A DNA stretch of 64,000 nt from Sphingobacterium cellulitidis. GTDB lineage: Bacteria > Bacteroidota > Bacteroidia > Sphingobacteriales > Sphingobacteriaceae. Both the position numbers and the translations under genes were made by a program. Below the pieces are notes generated by a model. That model was not told where the DNA came from. It was given only the letters and a program-made list of their open reading frames with translations, and ran no database searches. Within the stretch, counting starts at the first letter, position 1. Each line of letters starts with the position of its first letter. Where the stretch lies: contig NOUX01000003.1 in the NCBI GenBank assembly GCA_002245855.1, forward strand, positions 496,001-560,000, written 5' to 3'. Positions 53,626 to 61,162 of this stretch are shown piece after piece.

Positions 53626-56286
53626 ATGAAATATCTACTATCAGTAATTTTTGCTCTATATATATTTTTGGCCTACAGTCAGGATGAACGAAAACCAGTT
53701 GTATCCTTTGAGGATGCCTATAAAAGAGACTATCAGGCAACCAAAATCTACAATCAACAACCTAAGGTCGATGGTAAACTCGATGAAGACCTTTGGCAAA
53801 ATCAAGGAGTATGGTCCGAGAAATTCTCCCAGGTAATTCCTTTTGAACGGGCCTATACAGGCTCTTGGACGAAAATGAAAATCTTCTATGACGATAAGAA
53901 TATCTATGTCGGAGTTTATTGTAAGGATATACATCCTGAGTCCATGAATGCTTTTATTGGAAACCGTGATGATAATAGCAATGGCGATCTGATCAGTATT
54001 GCTTTCGACCCTTACCACGATTATCGCGCAGCAGTGGAATTTAACATCAATTTAGGCGGAAATAAAACAGATCTGACGGTAACTGATAAACTCTCCGTCA
54101 ATCTAAGTTGGAATGCAGTTTGGGAAGGTCGGACCAGTCAAAACCTATCGGATTCCAGCTGGACGGCCGAATTTAGGATCCCTTTCAACCAAATTCGCTA
54201 TAATCAAAAAAATGACGACGGAATCTGGGGGCTACATGTTCGTCGGATTATTCGCAAAAATAATGAGGTACAAAATTGGAGTATGATTCCCATTAAGAAC
54301 AATGGCCATGTCTTTTCTTTTGGAACCATGCATGGCATGCAAGACTTGCCTAAGCCTAAGGGAATTGAGTTCTTGCCTTATGCTATGACTAAATTAATCC
54401 GCGAACCGAAAATCGAAAACAGCCCTTACCAGGATGGAAGCCGTTGGAAACCAAATGCCGGTTTGGATGCAAAATTCGCTATCTCAGATTATACCATGGA
54501 CCTGTCCATCAACCCGGACTATGGTCAGGTGGAACTCGACCCTTCTGTCATGAACCTAACAGCCTACGAGGTATTCTATGAGGAGAAAAGACCTTTCTTC
54601 CTTGAAGGTAAGCATATTCTCGAATTCGATAATAATGAAGGAGGAATGATGTTCTATTCGCGAAGAATAGGTTCAAGACCTCGCTATCAATATCCGAATG
54701 TAGATAATCAGCAAATCTTTGCCAGCAGCACTGACTTTGTGCCTATCCTCGGTGCAATGAAACTAACCGGAACAAACCGCAAAGGATTAACTATCGGGAT
54801 TTTGGAAAGTATAACTGCAAAAACCTCCCAACGTGTCACAAACCTTGGAAACGATGAAGAAAGGGTACAAACTGAACCCTTGACTAATTACACGGTAGCC
54901 CGAGTACAGAAGAATTGGGATGGCAACACCTTACTTGGAGGGATGATAACATCCGTCAATAGAAAAATGGATGCACCACATCTGGAAAAATTCTTGGTAA
55001 ATGATGCCTTCACTGCAGGAGTCGACTTTACAAAATACTTCTCCAATAGATTGTACTATGTAGAATCCAAGGCCATGTTCAGCACCCTTTCTGGTAGTAA
55101 AGACGCAATTATGGCAACAAAAAATAATGCCACCCATTTTTTCCAAAGAAAATCAGGCGCTGAATACCTGGATATGAGACCTGACGCAACTTCCTTATCA
55201 GGAACTGGTGGATATATCAAGGCCGGTAAAAAAGGAAATGCCCAATGGAATTATGCCGAAACTTTCAGTTGGTCCTCCCCTGGCTTTGACCTCAATGAAG
55301 TTGGATATCTAAAACAAACAGATTATAAATCCAATGAATCCGAACTAGCATTCCGTAAAACTGACCCTTGGGGTCCTTTTCGTGCTGCCGGAATTACGCT
55401 GACCCAAAGAAACGTATGGAACTATGGCGGAAATGCAATAGATAATAACCTTGCCCTTAGATTTAGAAGCTTGACCATCAAGAGAAGAATTGAAATGGAC
55501 TTAAAAGAAGCATTCAGTTGGAATTCCGTGGACACCCGCATGCTTCGTGGTGGTTATGACCTTCGCTATAACCCAAATTTTACCAGTACTTTCTCCATGA
55601 ACTCTGACCGGGCAAAACGTGTATTTGTCAAGGTAGATTATGACGGCAAGCATTTCCTCGATGGTGAAACTCGTTATAATGAAATCCGACCTTCTGTAAC
55701 CTTCAGAATTGGAAATCATATTCACCTAGTTACCCAGTTCAATTATGCCTGGAACAAAGATAATTTACAATATGTCGGCACGACAGACCTGCCAAGCATA
55801 AATGCTAATGAAGAATCCTATGTGATGGGTAGAATGCGACAAGAAACTTATGGCTTTACCTTCAGATTACAAGGTAATATTACTCCGGATTTATCCATTC
55901 AATACTATGGATCGCCATTCACTTCAACAGCGCAATACGACCGTTTTAAATATGCAACTAATACCCTATCCCGTACCTATTCCGATCGCTTCCAAGAGTT
56001 CGCGGCAGACCAAATCTCCTATGCGGATGGATTATATACTATTGGTTCAGGAGCAACAGCCGGAAACTTCAAAGACCCAAACTTTAGTTTTAATGAATTC
56101 CGATCAAACCTGGTCGCCCGTTGGGAATACCTTCCTGGATCAACCCTCTACCTCGTATGGGAACATAATCGCTCTGGAAGAATGCCTGTCTATCAACCCG
56201 GATGGGGAAATAACCTCGACAACATCTGGGGAATAGCCCCTACAAATACATTTATGGTAAAAGTGAATTATTGGTTAGGATGGTAA
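53626..56286 (+). CDS. DUF5916 protein with N-terminal CBM9-like domain
   Basis: An 886-residue protein with a signal peptide (MKYLLSVIFALYIFLAYS, cut before QDER). Residues about 40-230 form a CBM9/DOMON-like beta-sandwich (QPKVDGKLDEDLWQNQGVWS, MKIFYDDKNIYVGVYCKD, WTAEFRIPFNQIRY). The rest is DUF5916, which looks like an outer-membrane barrel (LDAKFAISDYTMDLSINPDY, VFYEEKRPFFLEGK). These proteins occur widely in Bacteroidetes with peptidases or glycan genes, but their function is not established. The C-terminal residues (FMVKVNYWLGW) are duplicated at DNA level just past the stop. Confidence 0.9.
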   Translation: MKYLLSVIFALYIFLAYSQDERKPVVSFEDAYKRDYQATKIYNQQPKVDGKLDEDLWQNQGVWSEKFSQVIPFERAYTGSWTKMKIFYDDKNIYVGVYCKDIHPESMNAFIGNRDDNSNGDLISIAFDPYHDYRAAVEFNINLGGNKTDLTVTDKLSVNLSWNAVWEGRTSQNLSDSSWTAEFRIPFNQIRYNQKNDDGIWGLHVRRIIRKNNEVQNWSMIPIKNNGHVFSFGTMHGMQDLPKPKGIEFLPYAMTKLIREPKIENSPYQDGSRWKPNAGLDAKFAISDYTMDLSINPDYGQVELDPSVMNLTAYEVFYEEKRPFFLEGKHILEFDNNEGGMMFYSRRIGSRPRYQYPNVDNQQIFASSTDFVPILGAMKLTGTNRKGLTIGILESITAKTSQRVTNLGNDEERVQTEPLTNYTVARVQKNWDGNTLLGGMITSVNRKMDAPHLEKFLVNDAFTAGVDFTKYFSNRLYYVESKAMFSTLSGSKDAIMATKNNATHFFQRKSGAEYLDMRPDATSLSGTGGYIKAGKKGNAQWNYAETFSWSSPGFDLNEVGYLKQTDYKSNESELAFRKTDPWGPFRAAGITLTQRNVWNYGGNAIDNNLALRFRSLTIKRRIEMDLKEAFSWNSVDTRMLRGGYDLRYNPNFTSTFSMNSDRAKRVFVKVDYDGKHFLDGETRYNEIRPSVTFRIGNHIHLVTQFNYAWNKDNLQYVGTTDLPSINANEESYVMGRMRQETYGFTFRLQGNITPDLSIQYYGSPFTSTAQYDRFKYATNTLSRTYSDRFQEFAADQISYADGLYTIGSGATAGNFKDPNFSFNEFRSNLVARWEYLPGSTLYLVWEHNRSGRMPVYQPGWGNNLDNIWGIAPTNTFMVKVNYWLGW

Positions 56287-56341
56287 AAAACACAAATACA
56301 TTTATGTTAAAAGTCAATTATTGGTTAGGTAGGTAAAAAAA
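56242..56341 (+). repeat. 50-bp tandem duplication across the 3' end of the DUF5916 gene
   Basis: Bases 56242-56291 contain the last codons and stop of the gene; 56292-56341 repeat them with a few substitutions. The period is 50 bp, so the second copy is out of frame with the first and is not translated from the gene. Confidence 0.83.
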
Positions 56342-56362
56342 CAAGGCGGACAAAAATCCGCC
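56333..56362. terminator. Bidirectional terminator between DUF5916 and MFS genes
   Basis: GGCGGA (56345-56350) pairs with TCCGCC (56357-56362). On the minus strand the stem is followed by TTGTTTTTTT, which suits the MFS gene; on the plus strand a weaker T-rich stretch follows. Confidence 0.75.
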
Positions 56363-56383
56363 AGCATATTTTTCTTATATCGC

Positions 56384-56417
56384 AGTCTCTATACTAAATA
56401 CTAACTACTAAATACTA
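56384..56417. repeat. Dispersed ATACTAAATACTA repeat
   Basis: This stretch contains CTATACTAAATACTAA and ACTACTAAATACTA. The first 16 bases are identical to the two direct repeats at 38281-38404. Both loci abut the 3' end of a minus-strand gene. Confidence 0.6.
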
Positions 56418-56423
56418 AGAAAG

Positions 56424-57647
56424 TTACTTTCGTTTCACATACCTACTTACCCCCCTCATCATCAAAATGGTAATAATACTAATTACCACAACGATATAGC
56501 CTAAGGTCGTATAATGTTCAAGAGGGCTTTCATTGGTTTTTTGAACAATGATTAATCCAGCAACAATCGCAGCAATTCCGCCTGACATCTGCTGTAAGGA
56601 TGCACTAACACTCATAAAAGCACCACGATCCTCTTTCTCCGGAACTGCTGAAACCAAAGCTGAAGACGGTGTTACCCGACTTAGAATCCCCATCATCATC
56701 AGAATATTTAAGACCACCACCAAAGGAAACGGCGTCGGTCCTAAAGAAGTATAGATCAGCACCATGATCATCATCCAGATGGTAGCAATTGCAAAGATTT
56801 TGAACTTATCAAAACGGTCACTCAGCGTACCAACCAATGGCATGATAACCAAGGATGCAATCCCCGATACCATAAAAAGCTGGGGTAATTGTTCATGGCT
56901 AACATGTAAGTTATTTACAGCGAAAACCGAACTGAAAGGCATCATCATAAAACCACCAATGGACAATAAGGCAGTAGCTAGAAAACCAATTCTATATTCT
57001 CTCTTGGTAAAAGTTCCCCAAAGATGCTGGAGTGCAGATTGTTTCTTCTGCAGTCCAATATGATCCGTTATAGGTTTTAATTTCAGGAAAATCAAGATCG
57101 CAATAAATACGGCAAGAATAGCAATCATTAAAAAAGCACTTTGCCAGCCCCAAGCATTCCCAATATACAATCCAATAGGGATACCAAGAACCTGACTTGC
57201 CCCAAAGCCCATCTGCACAAAGCCCATCACCCGACCACGCTGATCCAATGTGAATACATCGGTAATAATTGCCATTGAAATCGATCCGATCACACCACCG
57301 AATAAACCAGTCACCACCCTAGCAATTACCAACATGGTATAATTCGTGGAAAAACCACAAAGAAATGTGCCGATAATAAAGCCTGAATAAAAGAAAAGCA
57401 ATAATTTTTTCCTGTCAAAGCGATCCGCAAATCCCGCAGTCAATAAACCTGAAATACCAGCACTAAATGCATAGGCAGAAACAGCAACCCCAAATTGCGA
57501 GGGCTTCAGGTCAATAGCTTTCATCAGCATATCACCCATGGGCGACATAATCATAAAATCTAAAACAACCGTGAATTGCGTAAATGCCAGGATAAAAATC
57601 ACCAATTTCTGATAACCAGATAATGGCGCCTTTGTCAGGTTTTCCAT
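56424..57647 (-). CDS. MFS transporter, drug-efflux type
   Basis: A 407-residue polytopic inner-membrane protein with about 12 helices. FTQFTVVLDFMIMSPMGDML is the TM1 signature with the acidic residue typical of proton-coupled drug antiporters, GFADRFDRKKLLLF is MFS motif A between TM2 and TM3, and VVTGLFGGVIGSISMAIITD is the TM4 region. It resembles Bacteroidetes members of the AraJ/drug:H+ antiporter group (DHA1). Substrate is unknown. It is divergent from mnmE. Confidence 0.9.
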   Translation of the reverse strand: MENLTKAPLSGYQKLVIFILAFTQFTVVLDFMIMSPMGDMLMKAIDLKPSQFGVAVSAYAFSAGISGLLTAGFADRFDRKKLLLFFYSGFIIGTFLCGFSTNYTMLVIARVVTGLFGGVIGSISMAIITDVFTLDQRGRVMGFVQMGFGASQVLGIPIGLYIGNAWGWQSAFLMIAILAVFIAILIFLKLKPITDHIGLQKKQSALQHLWGTFTKREYRIGFLATALLSIGGFMMMPFSSVFAVNNLHVSHEQLPQLFMVSGIASLVIMPLVGTLSDRFDKFKIFAIATIWMMIMVLIYTSLGPTPFPLVVVLNILMMMGILSRVTPSSALVSAVPEKEDRGAFMSVSASLQQMSGGIAAIVAGLIIVQKTNESPLEHYTTLGYIVVVISIITILMMRGVSRYVKRK

Positions 57648-57690
57648 AAGTCGATTCCCTTTGTAAGTGTAATTCAGCTAAAAAGCCGAG

Positions 57691-57698
57691 CAAATGTA
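57691..57698 (-). promoter_or_regulatory. -7 promoter element of MFS gene
   Basis: The minus strand reads TACATTTG followed by C, matching TAnnTTTG, 43 nt before the start at 57647. No -33 TTG is seen at 17-23 nt. Confidence 0.45.
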
Positions 57699-57843
57699 GC
57701 TATTGAATCGAGTAATTAAGGATTGGTATTAAAATTATGACAATAAATTCTTATAAAATTAATATTCTATATTATCAATAGGTATTCCCTTCCTATTTCC
57801 CTCCCCCTTCAGCTTCCCCCTACAAACTACTAAATACAATTCT

Positions 57844-57851
57844 TATCTTTG
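57844..57851 (+). promoter_or_regulatory. -7 promoter element immediately before mnmE
   Basis: TATCTTTG (TAnnTTTG) is followed by CGCT and the mnmE ATG. A start site at the usual 5-8 nt would place the mRNA 5' end at or within the initiation codon, i.e. a leaderless or almost leaderless transcript. No TTG -33 box is visible. Confidence 0.5.
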
Positions 57852-57855
57852 CGCT

Positions 57856-59232
57856 ATGTCTACAGGGTTAATTTCACAAGATACTATTATTGCCTTAGCT
57901 ACAGCTCCAGGTGCTAACGGCGCAATTGCGGTTATTCGTTTGTCAGGTTCTAAAGCCATTACTTTGGTAAATGAGGTCTTCAAAGGCAAAGACTTAACAA
58001 AACAAGCTTCGCACACCGTTTATTTCGGTACTATCCGAGATGGCGATAATATTATCGATGAAGTATTAGTTACCTTATTTGTGGGACCCAACTCCTACAC
58101 CAAGGAAGACACTGTAGAAATCTCCACACATAATTCCGCTTATATCATTGAGCGAATTATAACGCTATTGATAAAAAAAGGAGCTCGTGCTGCAAAAGCA
58201 GGTGAATTTACCTTAAGAGCATTCTTAAATGGTGGAATGGACCTTTCTCAAGCTGAAGCAGTAGCGGATCTGATTGCGTCCAACTCAGCAGCATCTCACC
58301 AGATTGCCATGCAACAAATGCGTGGTGGATTTTCAAACCAACTTAAGAAATTAAGGGAAGACCTAGTTCATTTTGCATCCCTGATCGAACTGGAATTAGA
58401 CTTTGCCGAGGAAGATGTGGAATTTGCCAATCGCGATCAACTAAAATCATTAATCCAACAAATCCATTCTGTCATTGCAAAATTAATCCGTTCCTTCGAG
58501 CAAGGTAATGTCCTTAAAAATGGTGTTCCAGTAGTTATTGCCGGAAAACCAAATGTTGGTAAGTCTACCCTACTCAATGCCCTATTGAATGAAGAAAGAG
58601 CAATAGTTTCCGATATTGCCGGAACTACACGAGATACCATCGAGGATGAAATCAATATTCATGGAGTAACCTTTAGATTTATTGATACCGCTGGGATCCG
58701 TCATACCGAAGATGTGGTGGAAGCCATTGGTGTAGAAAGAACCCGTGAAAAAATGAAACAAGCCAGATTGATCATCTACCTCTTCGATCCTATCCAAGAT
58801 CAAATCTCAGCCGTTCAAGAACAAATTAATGAAGTCCAGGAATTAAATATCCCATTCGTCACGATTATCAATAAATCTGACCTCCTGACCGAAGAGCAAA
58901 AACAGAATTATAAGGTCTTAAATCCACTATATATTTCAGCAAAACATCAAATCGGTATTGATGAACTCAAAGGCGAACTCCTTAACCAAGTCAATCTCTC
59001 CAATATCAATACGGATGATGTTATGGTTACTAATATTCGTCATGTCGAAGCATTGCAAAATACACAAGAAGCATTAGAAAAAGTTTTATATGGAATTGAT
59101 AGTCCAATAACCTCCGATTTCCTGGCAATGGATATTAGACAGGCGTTGCATCATTTAGGTGAGATTACAGGTACTGTCACAACAGATGATTTGCTGGAGA
59201 ATATCTTTAATAAGTTTTGTATCGGGAAGTAA
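57856..59232 (+). CDS. mnmE: tRNA modification GTPase MnmE
   Basis: A 458-residue protein of normal MnmE length. The N-terminal folate-binding TrmE domain (residues 1-120) begins DTIIALATAPGANGAIAVIR and contains FTLRAFLNGGMDLSQAEAVA. The inserted G domain has VIAGKPNVGKSTLLN (G1), DIAGTTRDTIEDE (G2), FIDTAGIRHTED (G3) and INKSDLL (G4). The C-terminal FCIGK (Cys455) is the universal tail. With MnmG it makes the cmnm5 modification at wobble uridine 34. The last 18 bases (59215-59232) are the classical integration site of genomic islands. Confidence 0.98.
   Translation: MSTGLISQDTIIALATAPGANGAIAVIRLSGSKAITLVNEVFKGKDLTKQASHTVYFGTIRDGDNIIDEVLVTLFVGPNSYTKEDTVEISTHNSAYIIERIITLLIKKGARAAKAGEFTLRAFLNGGMDLSQAEAVADLIASNSAASHQIAMQQMRGGFSNQLKKLREDLVHFASLIELELDFAEEDVEFANRDQLKSLIQQIHSVIAKLIRSFEQGNVLKNGVPVVIAGKPNVGKSTLLNALLNEERAIVSDIAGTTRDTIEDEINIHGVTFRFIDTAGIRHTEDVVEAIGVERTREKMKQARLIIYLFDPIQDQISAVQEQINEVQELNIPFVTIINKSDLLTEEQKQNYKVLNPLYISAKHQIGIDELKGELLNQVNLSNINTDDVMVTNIRHVEALQNTQEALEKVLYGIDSPITSDFLAMDIRQALHHLGEITGTVTTDDLLENIFNKFCIGK
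59215..59232 (+). other. mnmE 3'-end attachment-site-like sequence
   Basis: The final codons TTTTGTATCGGGAAGTAA encode FCIGK-stop. The same codons in other bacteria form the attB of SGI1-like islands inserted at the mnmE (trmE/thdF) 3' end. No second copy or integrase is visible in the window, so the assignment as a junction of the BREX island is inferred. Confidence 0.4.
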
Positions 59233-59756
59233 ACGAGATTAGCAACTTGGAGAAGTTTAAAATTGTCAATCATTAGTATGCAGTTAAATTAACCTCAAGA
59301 TGTGGCAATATAGCAAACCAAAGACATCTAGATGTTTTACAAAATCTTAAAATATATCAAATGATTTATATATGGAAATATAACAATGAAAGGACTACAT
59401 TTTACAAAACTGGATAATCCTTTCCTGTTCATAAAAACTCTTCCATAATTTATTTCTATCCACCTTTAATTATTTTGTATCCTACCTGTGAAATATACAG
59501 AGTTCGATGACTATTATCAACAAATAAGTGAATTGGAATAGAAATAGTGAATAATATATATTTTCTATGCTTTTCAAGTGCTTATAATTAAGTTCTATTA
59601 TAATTGCTCGTAAATAAAAATAAATATGGATTATTTACGGTTTAACGTATTAATTATCGAATATATTTAAAGTCTTTTATTAAATATTATTTTAAGTATC
59701 GTTAGTTAATAATATTCCTATAAAATATCTCGAAATATTTACTATTTTTAGTGCAT
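59233..59756. other. Non-coding left flank of the BREX island
   Basis: There are 524 very AT-rich nt without a gene. CGTAAATAA (59609-59617) and TTATTTACG (59631-59639) are a perfect 9-bp inverted repeat with a 13-nt spacer. The candidate operator at 59723-59740 lies near the end. No integrase, transposase or tRNA remnant was recognised. Confidence 0.6.
59723..59740. promoter_or_regulatory. Near-palindromic candidate operator of the XRE regulator
   Basis: AAATATCTCGAAATATTT pairs at 8 of 9 positions around its centre and ends 16 nt before the XRE regulator ATG, in the region where a promoter would lie. Size and symmetry fit a dimeric XRE repressor site; binding is inferred. Confidence 0.45.
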
Positions 59757-59966
59757 ATGAACCGAATAAAAGAAGTTCTTGAGGCAAAGGGTATTAAGCA
59801 AACTTGGCTAGCAGAAAAGCTTGGCAAAAGCTTTAATATGGTGAATGGATATGTGCAAAACAGGCATCAACCAAGTATTGAAACCTTATATAAAATAGCC
59901 GAATTATTGGAAGTGAAAGCAAAGGATCTTTTAGTAGATAAGTTGGAGGGAAAAAATGAGTTATAA
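59757..59966 (+). CDS. Small XRE-family HTH regulator of the BREX operon
   Basis: A 69-residue protein from ATG 59757 (MNRIKEVLEAKGIKQTWLAE); a GTG two codons earlier is less likely. It is almost a single HTH_3 domain: GIKQTWLAEKLGKSFNMVNG is the helix-turn-helix, and PSIETLYKIAELLEVKAKDL the following helices. It has no ligand or effector domain. The stop overlaps the brxA start by 11 nt, so it is co-transcribed and translationally coupled with BREX genes. It probably autorepresses the operon through the palindrome upstream. It is unrelated to the WYL-containing BrxR regulators described for other BREX systems. Confidence 0.88.
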   Translation: MNRIKEVLEAKGIKQTWLAEKLGKSFNMVNGYVQNRHQPSIETLYKIAELLEVKAKDLLVDKLEGKNEL

Positions 59967-60543
59967 TTTAGCGTTTACAGCTGGAGCACTGTTGTATAAC
60001 GAAGCTGTACTATATATTCGTGCAATTGAGGATATAACATCTTATTATTCAGGAGATGTTGTTGTAGATAGTGAGGTTTTAATAACCAATGCTGAGTCAT
60101 CAAGAAAGCGTATAAAAAGTGAATTGGATAAACGATTTAAACAGATCGACGCAACGTATTTGTCGAAATTTTTTGAGTTAAGTGAAAGCGATCAGCGAAT
60201 CATTTTGTTTTTAACGATTTGTAAGACTTATTTTATTATCACTGAATTTTCTTTAGAAGTAGTATATAAAAAATGGCTCAATTACGATAACGAATTGGGG
60301 ACTTACGATTTTAAATATTTTCTTTCATCGAAACTAACAGAAGAAGAGTTGAATAAGATCAGTGGTCATTCACAATATAAATTAGCGCAAGTGGCTGTTA
60401 AAATGTACAAAGATGTTGGGATGTATAAGCGACAACAATTTATACCATTACTGCCATCAGATGATTTAATAAACTTGATTAAAAAGAATCGAGATGAATG
60501 GTTCTTTCATTGTATTTTATTTACTAAAGCCGAAGAGATTTAG
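59956..60543 (+). CDS. brxA: BREX protein BrxA (DUF1819)
   Basis: A 195-residue, mainly helical protein. FTAGALLYNEAVLYIRAIED, the central SRKRIKSELDKRFKQID and the C-terminal RQQFIPLLPSDDLINLIKKN match DUF1819, the BrxA family, a small DNA-binding protein that starts type 1 BREX operons. The ATG lies inside the XRE regulator gene, preceded by GGAGGG at good spacing, an unusually strong Shine-Dalgarno for Bacteroidetes. BrxB and BrxC follow in the canonical order. Confidence 0.93.
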   Translation: MSYNLAFTAGALLYNEAVLYIRAIEDITSYYSGDVVVDSEVLITNAESSRKRIKSELDKRFKQIDATYLSKFFELSESDQRIILFLTICKTYFIITEFSLEVVYKKWLNYDNELGTYDFKYFLSSKLTEEELNKISGHSQYKLAQVAVKMYKDVGMYKRQQFIPLLPSDDLINLIKKNRDEWFFHCILFTKAEEI

Positions 60544-60546
60544 AGG

Positions 60547-61152
60547 ATGAATGATAATAGAATAGACCGAATTTTTAATTTATTGTCGGAAGATGCTTTC
60601 AAAGATCCAAATACAGGGCTCTTGTTTTTTCCGGCATATATCTATACATATGATCCTAGAGAGGAATATCAAATTCGTAAAGAGATTAATTTATTAAATG
60701 AGCAATTAAAACGACCATCCAATAGTCTGAATTGTATGGTCATTAATATTTATGTTGAATTTTTAACTTTCTTGAAGGAACAAACCTATAATGGAGAAAC
60801 TCTTTTAGATGATTCATTTAATTATGAATCGGAAGATTTTGAAGGAGCTCAGGAATATCTAAAAGTGAAGGCGCAAGAAGAAGGTGAGTTTTTAGATTAT
60901 TTGGGACAAAAAATAGAAGGATATTTTAAAGATAGAGATGCTGATAAGGTTTACTTTATCGTATATGGATTTGGAAGTATATTTCCATACCTGCGCGTAT
61001 CTCATTTTTTAAAAAATACGGAGAAATATATAAAGCATCATAAATTGATTGTATTCTATCCAGGTACATATTCCAATGCGAATTATTCCTTATTTGGTGA
61101 ATTCAACGATGATAATTTATATAGAGCTAATCATTTAAACCAATTGTTATAA
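60547..61152 (+). CDS. brxB: BREX protein BrxB (DUF1788)
   Basis: A 201-residue protein matching DUF1788: RIDRIFNLLSEDAFKDPNTG, CMVINIYVEFLTFLKEQ and the C-terminal VYGFGSIFPYLRVSHFL followed by LIVFYPGTYSNANYSLFGEF. BrxB is required in type 1 BREX phage resistance; its biochemical role is not settled, though contact with PglZ is reported for related systems. It begins 3 nt after brxA and is 10 nt from brxC. Confidence 0.93.
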   Translation: MNDNRIDRIFNLLSEDAFKDPNTGLLFFPAYIYTYDPREEYQIRKEINLLNEQLKRPSNSLNCMVINIYVEFLTFLKEQTYNGETLLDDSFNYESEDFEGAQEYLKVKAQEEGEFLDYLGQKIEGYFKDRDADKVYFIVYGFGSIFPYLRVSHFLKNTEKYIKHHKLIVFYPGTYSNANYSLFGEFNDDNLYRANHLNQLL

Positions 61153-61162
61153 TTATACAATT

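Noticed and set aside
59233..59756. Integrase or transposase remnant at the BREX boundary
   Set aside because: No frame longer than a few dozen codons and no recognisable recombinase motif on either strand.
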